Source of the DNA: Cytobacillus firmus | GTDB taxonomy: Bacteria > Bacillota > Bacilli > Bacillales > Cytobacillaceae | DNA: 64,000 nt | Assembly: GCF_023715565.1 (NCBI RefSeq) | Contig: NZ_JAMBOJ010000017.1 | Location: 1-64,000 of the forward strand | Reading direction: 5' to 3' | Shown here: piece after piece, positions 8,831 through 18,653 of the stretch | Position numbering within the stretch: position 1 is the stretch's first letter | Layout: the number at the start of each line of letters is the position of its first letter | Position numbers and translations under genes: made by a program | Notes under the pieces: generated by a model | The model's database searches: none | What the model saw: the letters and a program-made list of their open reading frames with translations, nothing else | What the model was told of the DNA's origin: nothing

Positions 8831-9514
8831 ATGAAAACTTTGTCGAAATTTATGTTAATTTTGGGAGTTATTGCTGCTATCCTGGCAGGGTGCGGAACAG
8901 CTCAGGGTGATCCTGACAATGGAGCAGGAACTGGGCCAAATGAAGAAGAAACAGGTTCGGAAGGACAGGATGGACAAGAGCAAAATGAAGAGGAAGAATC
9001 ATCAGAAGATGGCACAGACGGTGAAGGAAATAGTGTAATAAGAATCCTTGAGCAGAATATGACATATTCAGTTGAGGGTGAAGCGAAGGAAGACACAGCC
9101 TTCCTGAAGCATAGTGATAATCAAAGTTATTCAATGTATGTTTTGCCGGAGTATGAGTTAACGGCCGAGGAACCAAATAAGGATGTTTTGTACCTCTCGG
9201 AAAATGATCAGATATTCATGCGGATTGAACTCCTTCCGAAAGATGCAGATTGGGAAATGATCGAAGAAAACACTAAAGCACAGCTTGAAGCTGTCAGCGA
9301 AAACGTACAAACATCCAAAGCTCCTTCAGATGACTTTTACAAAAATGCTTCTGTGATGAAAACCGAAGGAAACGGTGAGAAGGTTTCTGCCTATCTTGTG
9401 AAAAATGATGACCTTTCTTTGAAGCTCACCCTTTTCAATAAAGAAGATGCTGACCATGAAGATGCTTTCCTGCAGATGGCGAAAACCATTATGACTGAGA
9501 AGCCGCAAGAATAA
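8831..9514 (+). CDS. lipoprotein with acidic linker
   Basis: A 227-residue lipoprotein; ATG at 8831 (or GTG at 8828) follows cgggagg. The signal peptide ends in lipobox ILAGC. A 45-residue low-complexity linker rich in Glu/Gly/Asp/Asn (about 25-70) links it to a globular domain of about 150 residues (NMTYSVEGEAKEDTAFLKHS onward). That domain has no cysteine or recognised catalytic motif. It resembles small anchored stress or envelope proteins of Bacillus in layout only. The frequent glutamates make the surface strongly negative. Function unknown. Confidence 0.75.
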   Translation: MKTLSKFMLILGVIAAILAGCGTAQGDPDNGAGTGPNEEETGSEGQDGQEQNEEEESSEDGTDGEGNSVIRILEQNMTYSVEGEAKEDTAFLKHSDNQSYSMYVLPEYELTAEEPNKDVLYLSENDQIFMRIELLPKDADWEMIEENTKAQLEAVSENVQTSKAPSDDFYKNASVMKTEGNGEKVSAYLVKNDDLSLKLTLFNKEDADHEDAFLQMAKTIMTEKPQE

Positions 9515-9523
9515 TATGAATCG

Positions 9524-9560
9524 AAAGAGATCCATGTAAAAAGGATCTCTTTTCATTTTT
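9524..9560 (+). terminator. terminator between converging lipoprotein and ykvI genes
   Basis: Stem aaagagatcc/ggatctcttt with tail tcattttt; it overlaps the last codons of the converging ykvI gene and ends the plus-strand lipoprotein transcript. Confidence 0.7.
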
Positions 9561-10617
9561 CATTTTTTTTCCCCTTACTTCCATCATCAAACGGCTTCAT
9601 CCACAGAAGAATAATAAAAGTTAGACTTACATATCCAAAGACCGGATATAAGTATGATAGCAATGTCCCATAATTGATTAAACTGATAAAGTAACAAACG
9701 ACAAAGATAAAGCCTACAATAATAATACTTGGTATGGAAAAGTGCTTTCTCACCTGTCTCTCAATACCAAACACATTCCCAATAACAGATGTGAAGATCT
9801 CCCCATAAATGACAAACACAAAAATCCAATAGAACGACGGTGCCAATGTCTTTACAATGGCGGCCATCGGGATATCATACACTTCCAGATTAGGCAGCAT
9901 CATCAGTGTTAAATGGCTGGAAAGAAGAATAAGAGTCAATGCGGCTCCCCCAAGATATCCTCCCCATTTAATTGTCCGTTCATCATTTATTTCAGAAGCC
10001 ACAGGCACCAGGACTGCCTGCGCCAATGTTAAATTCAGGGCTGTATAAGAAAACGGAGCCACAACCGCTTTCCATCCATCTTCAGCATATGGGATAAACA
10101 GAACCTGTTCTTCAAAATTAGGAAGTTTCATGCTTATAAACAATAAGATAAAACTAAATACTATCATCATTGGAACCACAAATGTATTAACAGCAAATAA
10201 TCCCCGAATGCCCACTATCATTGTAATAATCGTTAACACTATCGTTATGAGCAAACCTGCAGTCTTGCTGATGCCAATCTGTTCCTCAAACACAGCCCCT
10301 GCACCTGATAGCATCACTGCGCATACGCCAAGGAGCATAAACAGCATTAGTAAATTAATGGCAGAACCAAAAAATTTTCCAAATAGGTATTCATTTAATT
10401 CCTGGTAGGATGCTGCTTTTATCTTTGCAGAGATTCTCATTAACTTTGATCCGAGAAAAATAAAGATATAACCGCTCATCAGTATCCCAATTAAACCGAT
10501 AAAACCAAATCGGGAAAAAAACTCTACAATCTCCCTGCCAGTGGCAAAGCCCGCGCCTACCACGGTTCCCACATATACGGCAGCGATCTGGAAAGCTGCC
10601 CCCCAATTCGTCTTCAC
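9553..10617 (-). CDS. ykvI: YkvI-family membrane transporter
   Basis: A 354-residue, very hydrophobic protein with about ten transmembrane segments. It begins with GTG after ggaggagattga. The first helix contains TVVGAGFATGREIVEFF, the glycine-rich unwound motif seen in APC/LeuT-fold transporters of the YkvI/BrnQ-like group. The hydrophilic tail (DDGSKGKKNEK) is cytoplasmic. Location next to clpE matches B. subtilis ykvI. The substrate is not established; the family resembles amino-acid or sodium symporters. Confidence 0.8.
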   Translation of the reverse strand: MKTNWGAAFQIAAVYVGTVVGAGFATGREIVEFFSRFGFIGLIGILMSGYIFIFLGSKLMRISAKIKAASYQELNEYLFGKFFGSAINLLMLFMLLGVCAVMLSGAGAVFEEQIGISKTAGLLITIVLTIITMIVGIRGLFAVNTFVVPMMIVFSFILLFISMKLPNFEEQVLFIPYAEDGWKAVVAPFSYTALNLTLAQAVLVPVASEINDERTIKWGGYLGGAALTLILLSSHLTLMMLPNLEVYDIPMAAIVKTLAPSFYWIFVFVIYGEIFTSVIGNVFGIERQVRKHFSIPSIIIVGFIFVVCYFISLINYGTLLSYLYPVFGYVSLTFIILLWMKPFDDGSKGKKNEK

Positions 10618-10725
10618 TCAATCTCCTCCTTCCTTTCCAATATATGTAGGCTGGTACAAACAAAGACGAGCTTTTTGCTTTTAAAGACAAACTTCAAAAA
10701 GGGTAAAAATACCAAAACAAACTAC

Positions 10726-10781
10726 TTGAAAGTCAAATAAGGTCAAATTATACTGAATACATAAGGTCAAATATAGTCAAA
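10726..10781 (+). promoter_or_regulatory. clpE promoter with tandem CtsR operators
   Basis: A sigma-A-type promoter, ttgaaa (10726-10731) and tatact (10749-10754) with 17-bp spacing, is overlapped by a CtsR heptad repeat agtcaaataaggtcaaa (10731-10747). A second one, ggtcaaatatagtcaaa, lies at 10765-10781, just downstream. This is the known CtsR consensus (RGTCAAA-N3-RGTCAAA). CtsR bound here would block polymerase until heat or protein stress releases it. Confidence 0.9.
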
Positions 10782-10814
10782 GTCAGACCAAATCTATTAA
10801 TGGAGGTATGCAAA

Positions 10815-12968
10815 ATGCTTTGTCAAAAATGTCAATTAAAAGAAGCAAACGTGAAATTAAGATTAAAAGTTAATGGAAATGAACGAAGCCTTAACCTTTG
10901 CCAAAGCTGTTATCAAACTGAAAAGCAAAAAAGCCTTACTTCCTTTGGGCCTGATTTGAGCGGATTTTCAGGATTTGGCCAAATGCCTTTAGAGGATTTC
11001 CTTAAAAAGATGTCATCTTCTCAAGGAAATGAAAACTTCCCTCCTCAAAAAGAAGTGCCTGGCCAGAATCAGCGCAACGGCGGATTTATCGATCAATTCG
11101 GACGAAATCTTACACAGCTTGCAAAAGCTGGTTTAATTGACCCGGTCATCGGCCGGGACGAAGAAATAAACCGGGTGACAGAAATATTAAATAGAAGAAG
11201 TAAAAATAATCCTGTCTTAATAGGAGAACCTGGAGTGGGTAAAACAGCTATTGCCGAAGGGCTGGCGGTTAATATTGCCGAGGGGCGGGCACCAAAGAAA
11301 CTTCAAAATAAAGAAGTCTATCTGCTTGACGTGGCATCCCTGGTTGCAAATACAGGCATTCGCGGCCAATTCGAAGAACGCATGAAGCAGTTGATCTCAG
11401 AGCTTCAAACCCGGAAGAATATTATTCTTTTTATTGATGAAATCCATTTGCTTGTCGGAGCAGGATCAGCTGAAGGATCGATGGATGCCGGCAATGTACT
11501 AAAACCTGCTCTTGCACGGGGTGAGCTGCAAGTAGTCGGAGCCACCACATTGAAAGAATACCGCCAGATTGAAAAGGATCCGGCTCTCGAGCGCAGATTC
11601 CAGCCCGTACAAGTAAATGAGCCGACTGCTGATGAAGCAGTTGACATCTTAATTGGGCTGAAACAAAAATATGAAGACTATCATGATGTTTCTTTTACAG
11701 AAGATGCCATAAGATCGTGTGTGGAGCTGTCTAGCCGCTATATTCAGGATAGGTTCCTTCCTGACAAAGCTATTGATCTAATGGATGAAGCAGGTTCGAA
11801 AATGAACCTTCAGTCAGGATATTTACCGGCAGCAGATATTGAAAACCAGCTGAAAGAAATCAGCAGGCAGAAAGAAATTGTCTTAAAAGAAGAGAATTAT
11901 GAAGAAGCTGCAAAACTTCGTGAAGAGGAACTAAAACTCCAGCAGGCATTAAACGGAGAAAATAAGGCTGAAAGGCCAGTTATTGAAACTAGCCTTATTC
12001 AGGAGATTATTGAGAAGAAAACAGGGATTCCTGTAGGCAAATTAGCTGAAAATGAGCAGAAAAAAATGCAAAACCTAGAGAGAAATCTTGCACAAAAAGT
12101 AATTGGACAACGGGAAGCCGTTCAAAAAGTGGCAAAAGCTATCCGCAGAAGCCGTGCAGGACTTAAATCCAAGCACCGCCCAATTGGATCTTTCCTATTT
12201 GTCGGACCAACAGGTGTCGGGAAGACTGAATTAACCAAAACACTTGCGGAGGAGTTGTTCGGCTCAAAAGACAGTATGATCAGGCTTGATATGAGTGAGT
12301 ATATGGAAAAGCACAGTGTGTCTAAAATTATCGGCTCTCCTCCTGGATATGTAGGTCATGAAGAAGCAGGGCAGCTGACCGAGAAAGTGCGCAGAAATCC
12401 TTACAGCATTATTTTGCTTGATGAGATAGAGAAAGCACATCCAGATGTACAGCACATGTTCCTTCAAATACTGGAAGATGGACGCCTGACAGATAGTCAG
12501 GGACGCACTGTCAGCTTTAAGGATACAGTCATTATTATGACAAGCAACGCAGGAGTTGGGCAAAAAGAAGTCCATGTTGGATTTGGTGCAGCAGATGCCG
12601 TCAAAGATTCCAATATTCTGGACTCTCTTGGCAGCTTCTTTAAGCCGGAATTTTTGAACCGATTTGATAGCATTATTGAATTTAAAGCACTGGAAAAAGA
12701 GCATTTGCTAAAAATTGTTAACTTAATGCTCAATGAGTTGCAGGAAACCTTAAAAGATCAGGAACTTGAATTAACTATTAGCCAAGAGGTTAAGGAAAAA
12801 TTAGCAGAAGTTGGATACCACCCTACTTTTGGCGCAAGGCCATTAAGAAGAATCATCCAGGATGAGCTGGAAGACAAAATTGCAGATTTCATCATCGATA
12901 ATGGTGGCAACAGCCATTTACAGGCTGAGCTGGAAAACAACTTAATTGTCATTAAACCAATGCGCTAA
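10815..12968 (+). CDS. clpE: ATP-dependent Clp protease ATPase ClpE
   Basis: ClpE, a class I Hsp100 unfoldase that hands proteins to ClpP. I placed the start at ATG 10815 (717 aa), 8 nt after ggagg; an ATG at 10800 overlaps that site. The N-terminal zinc finger (CQKCQ ... CQSC, residues 3-33) is the ClpE hallmark. Two AAA+ modules follow: Walker A GEPGVGKT and GPTGVGKT, Walker B LFIDEIH and LLDEIEK, with a UvrB/UvrC-like coiled middle region (KLREEELKL). C-terminal D2 small domain has [10 protein letters not shown]. Tandem CtsR boxes upstream mark it as class III heat-shock regulated. Confidence 0.96.
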   Translation: MLCQKCQLKEANVKLRLKVNGNERSLNLCQSCYQTEKQKSLTSFGPDLSGFSGFGQMPLEDFLKKMSSSQGNENFPPQKEVPGQNQRNGGFIDQFGRNLTQLAKAGLIDPVIGRDEEINRVTEILNRRSKNNPVLIGEPGVGKTAIAEGLAVNIAEGRAPKKLQNKEVYLLDVASLVANTGIRGQFEERMKQLISELQTRKNIILFIDEIHLLVGAGSAEGSMDAGNVLKPALARGELQVVGATTLKEYRQIEKDPALERRFQPVQVNEPTADEAVDILIGLKQKYEDYHDVSFTEDAIRSCVELSSRYIQDRFLPDKAIDLMDEAGSKMNLQSGYLPAADIENQLKEISRQKEIVLKEENYEEAAKLREEELKLQQALNGENKAERPVIETSLIQEIIEKKTGIPVGKLAENEQKKMQNLERNLAQKVIGQREAVQKVAKAIRRSRAGLKSKHRPIGSFLFVGPTGVGKTELTKTLAEELFGSKDSMIRLDMSEYMEKHSVSKIIGSPPGYVGHEEAGQLTEKVRRNPYSIILLDEIEKAHPDVQHMFLQILEDGRLTDSQGRTVSFKDTVIIMTSNAGVGQKEVHVGFGAADAVKDSNILDSLGSFFKPEFLNRFDSIIEFKALEKEHLLKIVNLMLNELQETLKDQELELTISQEVKEKLAEVGYHPTFGARPLRRIIQDELEDKIADFIIDNGGNSHLQAELENNLIVIKPMR

Positions 12969-12980
12969 TAGGATGAAAAA

Positions 12981-13017
12981 GAGCCGGAGTTATAAAATCT
13001 CCGGCTCTGCTTTTTTA
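12981..13017. terminator. bidirectional terminator between clpE and the M3 peptidase
   Basis: Stem gagccggag/ctccggctc (12981-13007) followed by gctttttt on the plus strand; a-rich on the other side, so it can also serve the converging peptidase gene. Confidence 0.8.
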
Positions 13018-14709
13018 TAAATCTTTATCATTCACTGAATTTAGCCAATTCTCAATTTCCCCGATAACTGACTCAACACATCCCTCTTCAAAAGGAGAAA
13101 TCAATCCAGCTTCTGTGACAAGTTCAGTGAAAGGCTTACTCCCGCCAAGCTGGCATAGTTTTAAATAATCCTTCCAAGCCTCTTCCTGATTCTCCCTGAA
13201 TCTTTTCCAAAACTGGAATGCACAGATTTGGGCCAATGTATAATCAATATAATAAAATGGAGAATTGTAGATATGTCCCTGCCTCTGCCAGAATCCACCG
13301 TTATCTAAATACTGATTGCCGTCATAATCTTTGTGCGGCAAGTATTTCTTCTCAATCTCTCTCCAGGCCTGTTTTCTTTCCTGCGGTGTTGCTTCCGGAT
13401 TTTCATACACCCAATGCTGGAATTCATCAACTGATACGCCATACGGCAGGAAAAGAAGTCCACCGCTCAAGTGTGAAAACTTATATTTCTCCGTATCCTC
13501 TTTAAAGAACCCTTCCATCCAGGGCCATGTAAAAAACTCCATGCTCATTGAATGAATTTCAGCAGCTTCATAGGTTGGCCAGTTATATTCAGGTATTTCA
13601 AAATGACTGCTTGAAAAGACCTGAAATGCATGTCCAGCTTCATGGGTAAGAACATCAATATCTCCTGAAGTTCCATTAAAATTAGAGAAAATGAATGGGG
13701 ATTTATAGTTTTCAATGTAAGTGCAATAGCCGCCCCCTGCTTTTCCCTTTTTGGCTACCAGGTCCATAAGATTATTTTCTCTCATGTATGAGAAAAATTC
13801 GCTCGTTTCACCGGATAACTCATTATACATTTTTTGACCGTTTTCAATAATCCAATCAGGATCTCCTTTTGGTACGGCATTACCCGTTTTAAATTCAAAT
13901 CCCTCATCATAAAATTTGAGCTTATCGACGCCAATGCGCTCTCTTTGCCTTTCCTTTAGCCTTGTAGCGATTGGAACGATGAACTCCTTCACCTGCTTAC
14001 GGAAATTTTTGACCATTTCCGCGTTATAATCTGTCCGGTACATGCGGAAGTACGCCAGTTCAACGAAATTTTTGTATCCAAGCTTTTGGGCGATTTCTGT
14101 TCTAACCCTGACAAGCTCATCATAAATACGGTCCAGTTCATTTTCATTTTCAGCCATGAATCCAAAGCGGGCCTCACTTGCTTTTTTGCGCATTTCACGA
14201 TCTGTGGATTCGGTAAATGGCTCCAATTGGGCTAGTGTACGTTCTTCACCTTCAAACTCAATCTTGGCAGAAGCAATTAATTTCGTATACTCTGAAGAAA
14301 GCTTATTTTCTTTTTGCAAAAGCGGAACGATCTGCGGCGAGAACACCTTCAATTGTGCCTCTGCAAGTGCAAACAGCTGATTCCCCCAGCGCTCTTCAAG
14401 CTCTGCTCTGAACTTGGAATTCACTAAAGCCTGATAATACTTTGTGATAAACCCTTCTATTTCAGGCTGTATCTCATCCATATAATCCTGCTCTGCTTTG
14501 TAAAATTCATCATTCGTATCAACTGAATGCCGGATATAGCAAAGGTTGAACATGGTACCGACATCATTGCGAATATCATTAATTTCTTTCATAGCCTGAT
14601 TCTGCTGTTCTGCAGAAGCTGCATCTTCGAACTTCTCAAGCGCCGCTTCAAATTGCCCCTTTATTTTCTCAAGATTCGGACGAACATATGTATAGTCTTC
14701 AAATCTCAT
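13015..14709 (-). CDS. M3-family oligoendopeptidase (PepF-like)
   Basis: A 564-residue cytoplasmic zinc metallopeptidase that trims peptides. The start is the ATG at 14709, 7 nt after gaggggg; a longer frame to 14751 has no such site. The zinc motif is HEAGHAFQVF (HExxH), followed about 25 residues later by the third ligand region YEAAEIHSMSMEFF. The C-terminal GGFWQRQGHIYNSPFYYIDY block is also typical of the M3B oligoendopeptidase group. Full length with no signal peptide. It converges with clpE on a shared terminator. Substrate specificity is not predictable. Confidence 0.9.
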   Translation of the reverse strand: MRFEDYTYVRPNLEKIKGQFEAALEKFEDAASAEQQNQAMKEINDIRNDVGTMFNLCYIRHSVDTNDEFYKAEQDYMDEIQPEIEGFITKYYQALVNSKFRAELEERWGNQLFALAEAQLKVFSPQIVPLLQKENKLSSEYTKLIASAKIEFEGEERTLAQLEPFTESTDREMRKKASEARFGFMAENENELDRIYDELVRVRTEIAQKLGYKNFVELAYFRMYRTDYNAEMVKNFRKQVKEFIVPIATRLKERQRERIGVDKLKFYDEGFEFKTGNAVPKGDPDWIIENGQKMYNELSGETSEFFSYMRENNLMDLVAKKGKAGGGYCTYIENYKSPFIFSNFNGTSGDIDVLTHEAGHAFQVFSSSHFEIPEYNWPTYEAAEIHSMSMEFFTWPWMEGFFKEDTEKYKFSHLSGGLLFLPYGVSVDEFQHWVYENPEATPQERKQAWREIEKKYLPHKDYDGNQYLDNGGFWQRQGHIYNSPFYYIDYTLAQICAFQFWKRFRENQEEAWKDYLKLCQLGGSKPFTELVTEAGLISPFEEGCVESVIGEIENWLNSVNDKDL

Positions 14710-14813
14710 ATTATTGCCCCCTCGTGTATATGTATATCGATTTTTAAACAAACCACTAAACTATTTCGACAATATTTGGATAATTCCTTCCCTAAACATA
14801 TCTTATTCTGTCA

Positions 14814-14840
14814 CAAAAAAAACAGCCAATATGGCTGTTT
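14814..14840 (-). terminator. terminator of mhqR
   Basis: Stem aacagcc/ggctgtt around a 5-nt loop, with eight consecutive T on the minus strand; directly after the mhqR stop. Confidence 0.8.
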
Positions 14841-14843
14841 AGA

Positions 14844-15299
14844 TTAATCCTCCCCATTTTTGTCATGGGAAATTGATAGTCCAAGCTTCTTTAATAGCCC
14901 AATGGCTGCGGCTTTTTCTTCTGAATTCAGCTCGTTCATAAGCGAATGTATATGTCTTTCATGATCAGGAAAAATATTTTCAATAAATGCTTTTCCCTCA
15001 TCTGTAATCTGCGCAAAGGTAACTCTTCTGTCCGTCGGACATGCGACCCTTTTTAATAGCCCTTTCTGCTCAAGCTTGTCCACTACATATGTGATGCTTC
15101 CGCTGGCTAATAGTATTTTCCCGCCGATCTGCTGCAGAGGCTGGTCACCTTTATGATAAAGAAGCTCTAAAACTGCAAATTCAGTTGGATTTACTCCGTA
15201 CGTTTGTATTCGTTTATTTACATTTTCATTTATAGCCCTGTATGCCCTGGACAGGACGATAAATAATTTCAACGATTGGTCAATTTGTTCAGACCCCAT
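14844..15299 (-). CDS. mhqR: MarR-family regulator (MhqR/YkvE-like)
   Basis: A 151-residue winged-helix regulator; the start at ATG 15299 has aaaaggga 9 nt upstream, while a TTG at 15308 overlaps that site. The MarR core is clear: recognition-helix region GKILLASGSITYVVDKLEQK, then the wing with the DxRxxxxxxT-type motif PTDRRVTFAQITDEG. In B. subtilis the syntenic gene between clpE/mot and kinD is mhqR, which represses quinone and azo-compound detoxification genes. Target genes are not adjacent here, and MhqR identity rests on synteny plus family, so regulation of the mhq regulon is inferred. Confidence 0.75.
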   Translation of the reverse strand: MGSEQIDQSLKLFIVLSRAYRAINENVNKRIQTYGVNPTEFAVLELLYHKGDQPLQQIGGKILLASGSITYVVDKLEQKGLLKRVACPTDRRVTFAQITDEGKAFIENIFPDHERHIHSLMNELNSEEKAAAIGLLKKLGLSISHDKNGED

Positions 15300-15399
15300 T
15301 TTATCCAATCCCTTTTCCTTTTATTGAGTAGCGTTTACATATTTAATTCTCAATCATTATAGAAAACCGTAAGAAAGCTGTCAATTTAGCGAATCAGGA

Positions 15400-16983
15400 T
15401 TATTTGCCGGCTGAAACCTCCCAATTGCAATTCAATGTTGGGATTACCTTTTCCTTTTCAGAAAAATAGTCTGCAATCAATTCAGTCATATCGGTTAATA
15501 TTTCCTTCTCCACGGGTTTGTCCTTGAACATATAATAACCTCCGCCTCCTGCAGCCCGGTAATTGTTCATTACTACATGGTACTCCCCATCCTCCCTGAT
15601 AGGATGTCCTTTATAAAGAAGCTCTGTGATCCGGCTGCCCTTTTGGACGGAAACATCTATTTTATATTCAATTCCTTCCCACATATCGTAATTATAATGC
15701 TGTGGCTTCGGATATGAAAATTCAGGATTCACTATAATATCCCCATCACTGTTCAATTCAAAATAAGATGCTGACCGCTCTAAGGCATCCTTAATGTCCT
15801 TTCCTGAAACCTTTAGGACACATAGCGAATTCGGGTATATATAATTAGAGACAATATCTCTCATCGATACATTAGATTTAAAACCAGGTGCTCCCTCATG
15901 AAACAGCGCAGTACAGGATATATCAGCACCAGACGCTTCCATTTGAACTTTATTGATGAATTCAACCAGCGGATGCTCCTTAAGGCGCGCTCTGAAAATA
16001 TCATCAATCACCATGTCTCCCTCAATTTCACCTATCACTGTATCAAGCCAATTCTGGGTTTTACATTCATAATATCCGGCAAGCTGAAGGATCTCATGAT
16101 CAGGCAGAATTCCATTTGGATAAATCAAGGCAGAGTTTTTTTCATCAATCAGCCAATCATTATGTTTTTTTCTGAATTTTACTGTAACCTTGCCAAGCGC
16201 CTGCCCATTAAATCCCGGCTGGATAATAGATACTCCATTCACTTGCTCCCCTTCAATAAAACGGTGCTGATGTCCGGTAATCAGCACATCAATACCAGGG
16301 ACATCGGTACATATTCTGTAGGCTTCATTTTCACCTGTTTGTTCTTCCGTCAGTTCACCTGTTTTTAGATCCTTTTCAAAGCCCCCATGATAGGAGACGA
16401 TAATTAAGTCAGGCTTTTCTTCCTCCTGGATATAGGAAACCCATCTTTTCAAGCTGACCACCGCAGATTCGAATGAAAGCTGCTCAATATGCTGACTTTT
16501 CTCCCAATTTGGAATAAACTGGGTCGTCACTCCGATTACCGCAGTTTTCAATCCATTTGCAAAAGTTTTTATTTTATAAGGAAGCCCGAAATAAGTTTCT
16601 TTTGTTGAACTGAATAAGATATTAGCTGAAAGCCAGGGGAAATTGGACTCACTGACCGCTCTTGCAAGGATATTCTTTCCATAGTTAAATTCATGATTTC
16701 CGATAACAGCGGCATCATATTCAAGTTTATTTAAAATCTGTATCATGGGATTTTTTTGATTTTTTAGGTACCTGGAATAATAATAAGTTAAAGGAGTTCC
16801 CTGGATTAAATCACCATTATCAATAAGAATTGATATATCAGATTTTTCCTTTTCTCTCTTTATTAACGCTGCAAGCTTGCCTAGACCATGCTCGGCGCTT
16901 TCATCCGTTCCATAAAAGTATGGATATACATGTCCGTGGACATCACTTGTAGTTAAAATGGTGAGCAAAGCTTCCGATTTCAT
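15400..16983 (-). CDS. 5'-nucleotidase / 2',3'-cyclic phosphodiesterase-type metallophosphatase
   Basis: A 527-residue two-domain enzyme of the UshA/YfkN type, starting at ATG 16983 after aaggaggggtt. The N-terminal metallophosphoesterase domain has the metal motifs TTSDVHGHVYP, LIDNGDLIQGTP, AVIGNHEFNYG, SYHGG and ITGHQHRF; the C-terminal 5'-nucleotidase domain has YRAAGGGGYYMF near the end. There is no signal peptide, sortase motif or membrane anchor, so unlike UshA it should be cytoplasmic, closer to the YunD type. It likely dephosphorylates nucleotides or related esters. Monocistronic. Confidence 0.88.
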   Translation of the reverse strand: MKSEALLTILTTSDVHGHVYPYFYGTDESAEHGLGKLAALIKREKEKSDISILIDNGDLIQGTPLTYYYSRYLKNQKNPMIQILNKLEYDAAVIGNHEFNYGKNILARAVSESNFPWLSANILFSSTKETYFGLPYKIKTFANGLKTAVIGVTTQFIPNWEKSQHIEQLSFESAVVSLKRWVSYIQEEEKPDLIIVSYHGGFEKDLKTGELTEEQTGENEAYRICTDVPGIDVLITGHQHRFIEGEQVNGVSIIQPGFNGQALGKVTVKFRKKHNDWLIDEKNSALIYPNGILPDHEILQLAGYYECKTQNWLDTVIGEIEGDMVIDDIFRARLKEHPLVEFINKVQMEASGADISCTALFHEGAPGFKSNVSMRDIVSNYIYPNSLCVLKVSGKDIKDALERSASYFELNSDGDIIVNPEFSYPKPQHYNYDMWEGIEYKIDVSVQKGSRITELLYKGHPIREDGEYHVVMNNYRAAGGGGYYMFKDKPVEKEILTDMTELIADYFSEKEKVIPTLNCNWEVSAGK

Positions 16984-17113
16984 CAAACCCCTCCTTACAT
17001 ATAAAATAACATTCCTTTTATAGAATTAAACCTCTTTTAACACATAATGGTATAATATTGTTAATGTCAGTAAGCAAAGGACAAATTAACCTAATTAATC
17101 TGGAGTTATCCGC

Positions 17114-18613
17114 ATGAATAATCGAAAAAGAAATTTCCTGCTTTATTTGTTCGCAGTCATTATACCTACTTTAGCCGGCAGCATCTTTTTGTTTATGGAT
17201 TCTGTTAACGAAAATGACTTGGAAAGAATCCAAGATGCAAAATGGATTGGCTCGATACACCAAAGAAGCTGGGACCAGTTTATTTCTGAGACCGTGACCA
17301 CACTTGAGATGCTTTCGCTGACTGCTGGAAGTGCTGACACACCTTCTGAAAAGCTTGAGCAACTGCTCCAAAAAGCCAATCAAATGGATCCACGTTATGG
17401 AGGGATTTACCTTCTTGATCCTAGCGGATTGGTTCTTACAGGATCAAATCAACTTTTAGCAAACTCAGATTTATCTGCGAAGAAATATTTTAAAGAGGTA
17501 TTGGTAACGAAAGATATTGTTATTTCCAATACTCCAGAAACACTTACAAATGGACAAACAGTCGTTGGGATAGGAAAGCCGGTATTGAATGAAGATGGAG
17601 ATATAATCTCTATTATTGTGGCACATATGAGAGTGGATTACGTACAAAATATTATGAGGCTCCTCACTCCGGATGCCAGACTTTCAGTTCTTAATTCTAA
17701 AAGGAAAACAATTATGGATATCAATATGAATGGGGACTCTTCATTTTCCAGTCAAAATAGCATTACCATTCCGATTGACAGGCTGCCTTGGAGTGTAAAG
17801 GTGGAATTTCCGCCAAGAGACATGCTGAAAATTATTATGGATGCTTTCCGGGAAATCCTGGTATTAACGATAATAATCCATATTCTGTTTCTCTTCATAA
17901 AATATTTAAGGCTTAAAAAAAAAGCTACAAAGGAAAAAAAGGAAAATGAATTGCAAAAACTTGAATTGGTAGGTTCTCTTGCTGCCAGCACAGCCCATGA
18001 AATCAGGAATCCTTTAACAGGAATAAAAGGCCTTATACAGCTATTGAGTGAAAAATATACAAATACACATGACCGGTATTATTTTTCTGTCATAAATGAT
18101 GAGATAAACAGAATTAATGAGATTGTCAGTGAATTTTTAATTCTGGGTAAACCCACTGCTCAAAAAATGGATGCTATGGATTTGAGAAGTGTTATAAAGG
18201 AATTAGAACCTTTAATACTCTCTGAAGCTAACTTACACAATGTCACATTTGAATCTATTATTTCAGATGAACCCGTAATAGTCGATTGCACGAAAGATCA
18301 GATGAAACAGGTGATCCTGAATTTAACGAAAAACGCTTTTGAATCAATGCAGGATGGCGGAAAACTAACGATAAAGCTAAATAAGATACAATCCAGATGT
18401 CAGCTTAAAATCACGGATACTGGCTCCGGCATTCCAGAAGACAATATCGAAAAAATATTTCATCCATTTTATACTTCAAAAGAAATGGGTACAGGTCTTG
18501 GGCTTGTGGTCTGCAGACGGATTGTGCATTCTTTTGGCGGTGAAATATTTATTACAAGTGAAGAAAAAAAGGGTACTCATGTGGACGTTTTTCTTCCTAT
18601 CAAAAACCGTTAA
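17114..18613 (+). CDS. kinD: sporulation-type sensor histidine kinase (KinD-like)
   Basis: A 499-residue membrane kinase. TM1 (about 8-28) and TM2 (about 246-262) flank an extracellular Cache-type sensor of about 215 residues with GGIYLLDPSGLVLTGSN. A short coiled linker (KKKATKEKKENELQKLE) leads to the H-box STAHEIRNPLTGIKGLIQLL, which matches the phosphorelay kinases KinA-E. The N box KNAFES, G1 DTGSGIP, F box FHPFYTSK and G2 GTGLGLVVC complete the ATPase domain. Position next to mhqR matches kinD of B. subtilis. It probably phosphorylates Spo0F in the phosphorelay; the ligand is unknown. Confidence 0.85.
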   Translation: MNNRKRNFLLYLFAVIIPTLAGSIFLFMDSVNENDLERIQDAKWIGSIHQRSWDQFISETVTTLEMLSLTAGSADTPSEKLEQLLQKANQMDPRYGGIYLLDPSGLVLTGSNQLLANSDLSAKKYFKEVLVTKDIVISNTPETLTNGQTVVGIGKPVLNEDGDIISIIVAHMRVDYVQNIMRLLTPDARLSVLNSKRKTIMDINMNGDSSFSSQNSITIPIDRLPWSVKVEFPPRDMLKIIMDAFREILVLTIIIHILFLFIKYLRLKKKATKEKKENELQKLELVGSLAASTAHEIRNPLTGIKGLIQLLSEKYTNTHDRYYFSVINDEINRINEIVSEFLILGKPTAQKMDAMDLRSVIKELEPLILSEANLHNVTFESIISDEPVIVDCTKDQMKQVILNLTKNAFESMQDGGKLTIKLNKIQSRCQLKITDTGSGIPEDNIEKIFHPFYTSKEMGTGLGLVVCRRIVHSFGGEIFITSEEKKGTHVDVFLPIKNR

Positions 18614-18617
18614 TAAG

Positions 18618-18653
18618 AAGGGAAGGTGCATAAAATCAGGCACCTTCCCTTTT
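18618..18653. terminator. bidirectional terminator between kinD and the APH-type gene
   Basis: Stem aagggaaggtgc/gcaccttccctttt; it serves both converging genes and reaches the stop of the minus-strand gene. Confidence 0.8.

Noticed and set aside
12264-12704. 146-codon frame opposite clpE
   Set aside because: Antisense shadow of the conserved AAA+ domain of ClpE.
15898-16368. 156-codon frame opposite the nucleotidase gene
   Set aside because: Antisense shadow; no ribosome site.
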